The notes under the pieces were generated by a model. It did no database searches. It was given only the letters and a program-made list of their open reading frames with translations, and was not told where the DNA came from. A DNA stretch of 64,000 nucleotides from Nocardioides sp. S-1144. GTDB lineage: Bacteria; Actinomycetota; Actinomycetes; Propionibacteriales; Nocardioidaceae. Shown in pieces: positions 60,787 through 64,000 of this stretch. Where the stretch lies: assembly GCF_005954645.2 (NCBI RefSeq), contig NZ_CP040695.2:3038001-3102000 (forward strand), written 5' to 3'. Each line of letters opens with the position of its first letter. Position 1 is the first letter of the stretch. The position numbers and the translations under genes are program-made.

Positions 60787-61275
60787 CTACCGGACCGAGG
60801 CCCGCCCCGGCGAGCGGACGACGTCCCGCTGGGCCGCCCGGGCGCGCCGCTGCGCCGCGCGGCGCCGCGACGCCGGGTAGGTCAGCACCAGCCCGACCGC
60901 GATGCCGATCAGCGCGCCCACGGTGTTGGCGAGCAGGTCGCGCTCGTCGGGGACGCGGCCGGGGATCGAGCGCTGCGCGGTCTCGATCGCCGAGGTCATC
61001 AGGAACCCACCGATCCCGGCGACCCACCAGAACCGGGTGCCGACCAGCAGCAGGAGGAACACCCCGACCGGCACGAAGAGGGCGATGTTGGCCAGCAGCT
61101 CGGCCCGGTCGTAGGTCAGCCACGACAGCTCCTCGCGGCGCTGGAGCCGGTCAAGCACCCGCAGCACCAGGTCGCTGCCCGTGGGGGCGGTCGAGGCGGG
61201 GGTCAGCGTCACCCAGCCGACGAAGCCGAGGTAGGCGAAGGTGAGGACGCTGAGGAAGGGGTGCCGGTGGAACAT
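60787..61275 (-). CDS. VanZ-family membrane protein
   Basis: The protein is 162 residues from ATG 61275. It has about four helices; AELLANIALFVPVGVFLLLL and SAIETAQRSIPGRVPDERDLLANTVGA (seen in part) are VanZ signatures. The basic tail lies in the cytoplasm. The function is not established outside teicoplanin resistance. Confidence 0.88.
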   Translation of the reverse strand: MFHRHPFLSVLTFAYLGFVGWVTLTPASTAPTGSDLVLRVLDRLQRREELSWLTYDRAELLANIALFVPVGVFLLLLVGTRFWWVAGIGGFLMTSAIETAQRSIPGRVPDERDLLANTVGALIGIAVGLVLTYPASRRRAAQRRARAAQRDVVRSPGRASVR

Positions 61276-61279
61276 GGGG

Positions 61280-62560
61280 TCATCCTCCCCCGGCTTCCTG
61301 GACGTCGACTGAGGGTGCCGTGGGCGGGACCGGCGCCTCGTCGGCGTGCGCGACGTGGCTGAGCTGGCGCCAGATCACCACGACGAAGACCGCCGACCCG
61401 GCGAAGGCGAACCAGAACGGCGCGGCGAGCCCCCCGTGCTGGGCGAGCAGGCCGCCGACGCCGGAGCCGACGACGAGGCCGCCGTAGACGCCGAGGAGGT
61501 TGACCGAGCCGACCCGGCCCTGCAGCGACGAGGGCACCGCGCGCTGGCGGACGGTGATCGACGTCGTCCCCCAGATGAAGGCGTGCGCGCCGAGGACGAA
61601 GAAGATCGGCAGCGCGACGTACGGCGAGGTGGTCAGGGCCAGGCCGAGGTGGGTGAGGGTCTCCACGACCAGCCCGACCCGCATCAGGTTGCCGAGGCTG
61701 ACGTGCCGGGTGACCCACCCGTAGGAGAGCGTGCCGAGCAGCCCGCCGGCCGCACCGACCGTCGTCACCAGGCCGAAGCCGACCTCGCCGAGGCCGAGGC
61801 GCTGGGTGGCGTAGAGGACCAGCACCGACCAGGCGGCGCCGAAGGTGATGTTGAAGATGAAGATCGTCAGCACGAGCGTCCGGACGGCGGCGTGGTGCAC
61901 GACCCAGCGGAAGCCCTCGGCGATGTCGTGGCTGATCCGCGCCACCGTCTCCGGTTCGCGCCGGTGCGGTGGCAGCTCGAGCCGCACGACCAGCAGCGCC
62001 CCGAGCAGCACGAGCACCGCCTCCGCGGCGAAGGGCCACGCGCTGCCGGCGGCGAACAGGGCCGCCCCGAGCGGCGGGCCGGCGAGCTGGTTGACGGTGA
62101 TCAGGCCGGTCTGGATGCGGGAGTTGGCGACGGCGAGGTCGTCGCGGGCGACCAGCATCGGCACGAGCGTGCTCGCGGCGTTGTCGGCGAACATCTCGGC
62201 GGTCCCGAGGGTGAACATCGCGACCAGCACCACCGCGATCGAGACGGCGTCGGTGAGGATGAACGTCGTCAGCACCACCAGCACCGCCACCCGGAGGGCG
62301 TTGGTGACCAGCACGATCAGCCGCCGGTCGAGACGGTCGGTGATCGCGCCGGCGTGGAGCCCGAACACCAGCGGCGGCGCCCAGACCGCGAGCGCGGCGA
62401 GGGCCACGAGGAACGGCTGGTCGGTCTGCGAGGCGACCAGGAGCGGGCCCGCGGCGAGGGCGATGCCGTCGCCGAGGTTCGTCGTCCACGACGACGCCAG
62501 CACCCAGCGGAACCCGGCACCGAGCCGGGCGGGGACCACCAGCTCGACCAGGCTGCTCAC
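61280..62560 (-). CDS. MFS permease
   Basis: The protein is 426 residues, with twelve predicted helices. The first half has the MFS loop GLHAGAITDRLDRRLIVL after helix 2; LVTTVGAAGGLLGTLSYGWV lies in the second half. It resembles the enterobactin-exporter/Bcr-like branch. The substrate is unknown. The start is uncertain because no clear ribosome site precedes GTG 62560. Confidence 0.87.
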   Translation of the reverse strand: MSSLVELVVPARLGAGFRWVLASSWTTNLGDGIALAAGPLLVASQTDQPFLVALAALAVWAPPLVFGLHAGAITDRLDRRLIVLVTNALRVAVLVVLTTFILTDAVSIAVVLVAMFTLGTAEMFADNAASTLVPMLVARDDLAVANSRIQTGLITVNQLAGPPLGAALFAAGSAWPFAAEAVLVLLGALLVVRLELPPHRREPETVARISHDIAEGFRWVVHHAAVRTLVLTIFIFNITFGAAWSVLVLYATQRLGLGEVGFGLVTTVGAAGGLLGTLSYGWVTRHVSLGNLMRVGLVVETLTHLGLALTTSPYVALPIFFVLGAHAFIWGTTSITVRQRAVPSSLQGRVGSVNLLGVYGGLVVGSGVGGLLAQHGGLAAPFWFAFAGSAVFVVVIWRQLSHVAHADEAPVPPTAPSVDVQEAGGG

Positions 62561-62600
62561 GTCGGGACGCAGTCGGTCGGGCGGCGAGGCAGGCGCCGCC

Positions 62601-62804
62601 TCAGGCGGGCTGGAGCGTGGCGTCGTGCATCTGCGCGCCGAGCAGGTCGGCGGCCCGGGAGGCCACCAGCCGGTCGTTCTCCTCCGAGAGCCGCAGGACG
62701 AGGGACTCCAGCTCGGCCACCCGCGCGCGGAGCCGGGCGTTGTCGGCAGCCAGGCGGGGGTCTCGCAGGTCGCTGTTCAGGTAGCCGATCAGCGCCTTGG
62801 CCAT
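62601..62804 (-). CDS. Small coiled-coil protein
   Basis: The protein is 67 residues from ATG 62804, with GGAAGG 7 bases upstream. Residues about 20-48 (AADNARLRARVAELESLVLR and on) form a heptad coiled coil. A 10-base inverted repeat (ttccggtggg and its complement) flanks its upstream region, roughly 62811-62872. No family is recognised. Confidence 0.65.
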   Translation of the reverse strand: MAKALIGYLNSDLRDPRLAADNARLRARVAELESLVLRLSEENDRLVASRAADLLGAQMHDATLQPA

Positions 62805-62878
62805 GTCGAGCCTTCCGGTGGGTACGGGCGACCCGGGTTCTGGGCCGCTTACCAGAGTCCCACCGGAACCGGAAGGGG

Positions 62879-63763
62879 TCAATCTGGCGCGACCACCGGG
62901 GTGGGCACCCGGCGTCGGCGCGGCACCGGCTGGCAGCGCGGGCAGAAGTACGACGACCGGTTCATGAACGCGATCCGCCGGATCGGCGTCCCGCAGCGGT
63001 CGCACGGCTCGTCCTGGCGCCCGTAGGCGTGCAGCGAGCGGTCGAAGTAGCCGGACTCGCCGTTGACGTTGACGTAGAGGGCGTCGAACGACGTCCCGCC
63101 CTGGCCGAGCGCCTCCTCCATCACCTCGCGGGCGTGGCCGAGCAGGGTGCGCGCCTGGGCGGCGGTGAGCCGGTCCCCGGGCCGTTCGCCGTGCAGGCGA
63201 GCGCGCCACAGCGCCTCGTCGGCGTAGATGTTGCCGACGCCGGAGACCAGTCCCTGGTCCAGCAGCAGCCGCTTGACCCCCGAGCTCCGGCGACGCACCC
63301 GGGCCACGAACAGGTCGTCGTCGAACTCCGGGTCGAGCGGGTCGCGGGCGATGTGGGCGATCTCGGCCGGCAGCTCCGCGCCGCCGGTGGAGACCGAGAG
63401 GCCGCCGAACATCCGCTGGTCGACGAAGTGCAGGTTGCGGTCCTCCGCGGCCCCGTCGAGGACCATCCGGACCCGCAGGTGCCGCTCGGGGACGGCGTCG
63501 TCGGGCTGGACGAGCAGCTGCCCGCTCATGCCGAGGTGGCCGAGCAGGGCGTCGCCGTTGTCGAGCGGGAGCCAGAGGTACTTGCCGCGGCGCCGGGCCG
63601 CGACGATGCGGCGCCCGGCGAGGGCGGCGGCGAATCCCTCGGGACCCCGCGGGTCACGGCGCACCGGACGAGGGTGGAGGACGTCGACCCGGGTGATCCG
63701 CGAGCCGGTCACGTGCCGCTCGAGGCCGGCACGGACCACCTCGACCTCGGGGAGCTCGGGCAC
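62879..63763 (-). CDS. mutM: Formamidopyrimidine-DNA glycosylase
   Basis: The protein is 294 residues from GTG 63763. [18 protein letters not shown] carries the catalytic Pro2 and Glu3. GHLGMSGQL holds the catalytic Lys region nearby, [11 protein letters not shown] is the helix-two-turn-helix, and [11 protein letters not shown] with YFCPRCQ is the zinc finger. The enzyme removes 8-oxoguanine from DNA. Confidence 0.96.
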   Translation of the reverse strand: MPELPEVEVVRAGLERHVTGSRITRVDVLHPRPVRRDPRGPEGFAAALAGRRIVAARRRGKYLWLPLDNGDALLGHLGMSGQLLVQPDDAVPERHLRVRMVLDGAAEDRNLHFVDQRMFGGLSVSTGGAELPAEIAHIARDPLDPEFDDDLFVARVRRRSSGVKRLLLDQGLVSGVGNIYADEALWRARLHGERPGDRLTAAQARTLLGHAREVMEEALGQGGTSFDALYVNVNGESGYFDRSLHAYGRQDEPCDRCGTPIRRIAFMNRSSYFCPRCQPVPRRRRVPTPVVAPD

Positions 63764-63772
63764 CGTGTGCCC

Positions 63773-64000
63773 TCAGGCGATCTCGTCGGGCCGGGCCGCG
63801 TGGGCGGCCAGGATCTCGCCGTAGGCCGTCTCGGCGGAGGCCTGCTCGGCCTCCTTCTTCGAGTTGCCGGTGCCGTTGCCGTAGAGCCGCTCGGCGACCC
63901 GGACCTGGGCGTGGAACGTCTTGCGGTGGTCGGGACCCTCGTCGGTGATGACGTACTCCGGCACGCCGAGGCCGTGCTCGGCCGAGAGCTCCTGCAGCGA
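63773..64000 (-). CDS. rnc: Ribonuclease III, C-terminal part, cut by the window edge
   Basis: Seventy-five residues are visible, open to the window's right edge. They form the double-stranded RNA binding domain: [37 protein letters not shown] and [15 protein letters not shown], the last being the conserved KKxAE helix. The position before mutM and smc supports rnc. Confidence 0.88.
   Translation of the reverse strand, partial: SLQELSAEHGLGVPEYVITDEGPDHRKTFHAQVRVAERLYGNGTGNSKKEAEQASAETAYGEILAAHAARPDEIA

Overview
The window is very GC-rich, gene-dense DNA with many GTG and some TTG starts and many 1-8 bp start/stop overlaps. It comes from an actinobacterial chromosome. The conserved order read on the minus strand (rnc, mutM, smc, ftsY, amtB-glnK-glnD, ffh, rpsP-KH-rimM-trmD-rplS-lepB-rnhB-DUF2469) and the DUF2469, VanW and TadE/G genes fit a Nocardioides-like Propionibacteriales member. 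That placement is inference; no rRNA or tRNA gene was seen.

Layout. (1) 341-1162: a MerR-type regulator, convergent with the next block. (2) 1217-13733: one minus-strand operon that looks like an unusual natural-product pathway. A 22-residue peptide gene ending in Phe-Gly-Cys is followed by a strong hairpin. Then come a radical SAM/SPASM peptide maturase, a beta-propeller-like protein, a helical-repeat protein, two cupin/JmjC-type oxygenases, a KAS III-ACP fusion, a GNAT acyltransferase, a FabG-like reductase, two divergent FabD-like acyltransferases and an ABC exporter. Ten successive junctions overlap or abut. (3) 14039-17447: an MMPL transporter with two companion genes; a divergent Sfp-type phosphopantetheinyl transferase (17539-18204) could activate the ACP. 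(4) 18206-22354: a nitrilase-family amidase, a 39-residue membrane peptide, an AMP-forming ligase and a tryptophan-2-monooxygenase-like flavoenzyme. Together these could convert an amino acid to an amide, then an acid, then an activated acyl group. (5) 22452-24604: TadE/TadG-like pilus or secretion proteins.

(6) 24614-30449: the DUF2469-rnhB-lepB-rplS-trmD-rimM-KH-rpsP core block, with a textbook intrinsic terminator between the KH gene and rimM and with a TrmD-GNAT fusion. (7) 30675-35569: VanW, a DMT permease, an amidohydrolase, a protein of unknown function, a NYN-type nuclease and a GH25 muramidase lipoprotein. A four-copy 51-bp palindromic tandem repeat follows. (8) 35812-43592: ffh, two small membrane-protein genes and the nitrogen-control block glnD, two tandem PII genes and amtB, with a candidate GlnR site upstream. 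(9) 43892-54957: a cell-surface glycan locus with two GT2 glycosyltransferases, an OafA-like acetyltransferase, two methyltransferases and two GT61 proteins that carry degenerate methyltransferase-like tails. (10) 54967-64000: ftsY, a thioesterase, smc, VanZ, an MFS permease, a coiled-coil protein, mutM and the 3' part of rnc.

The main point of interest is block 2. Its enzyme set (radical SAM maturase, ACP, KAS III, reductase, acyltransferases, GNAT) suggests a peptide joined to a short fatty-acid- or polyketide-like acyl group. I do not recognise it as a described family.
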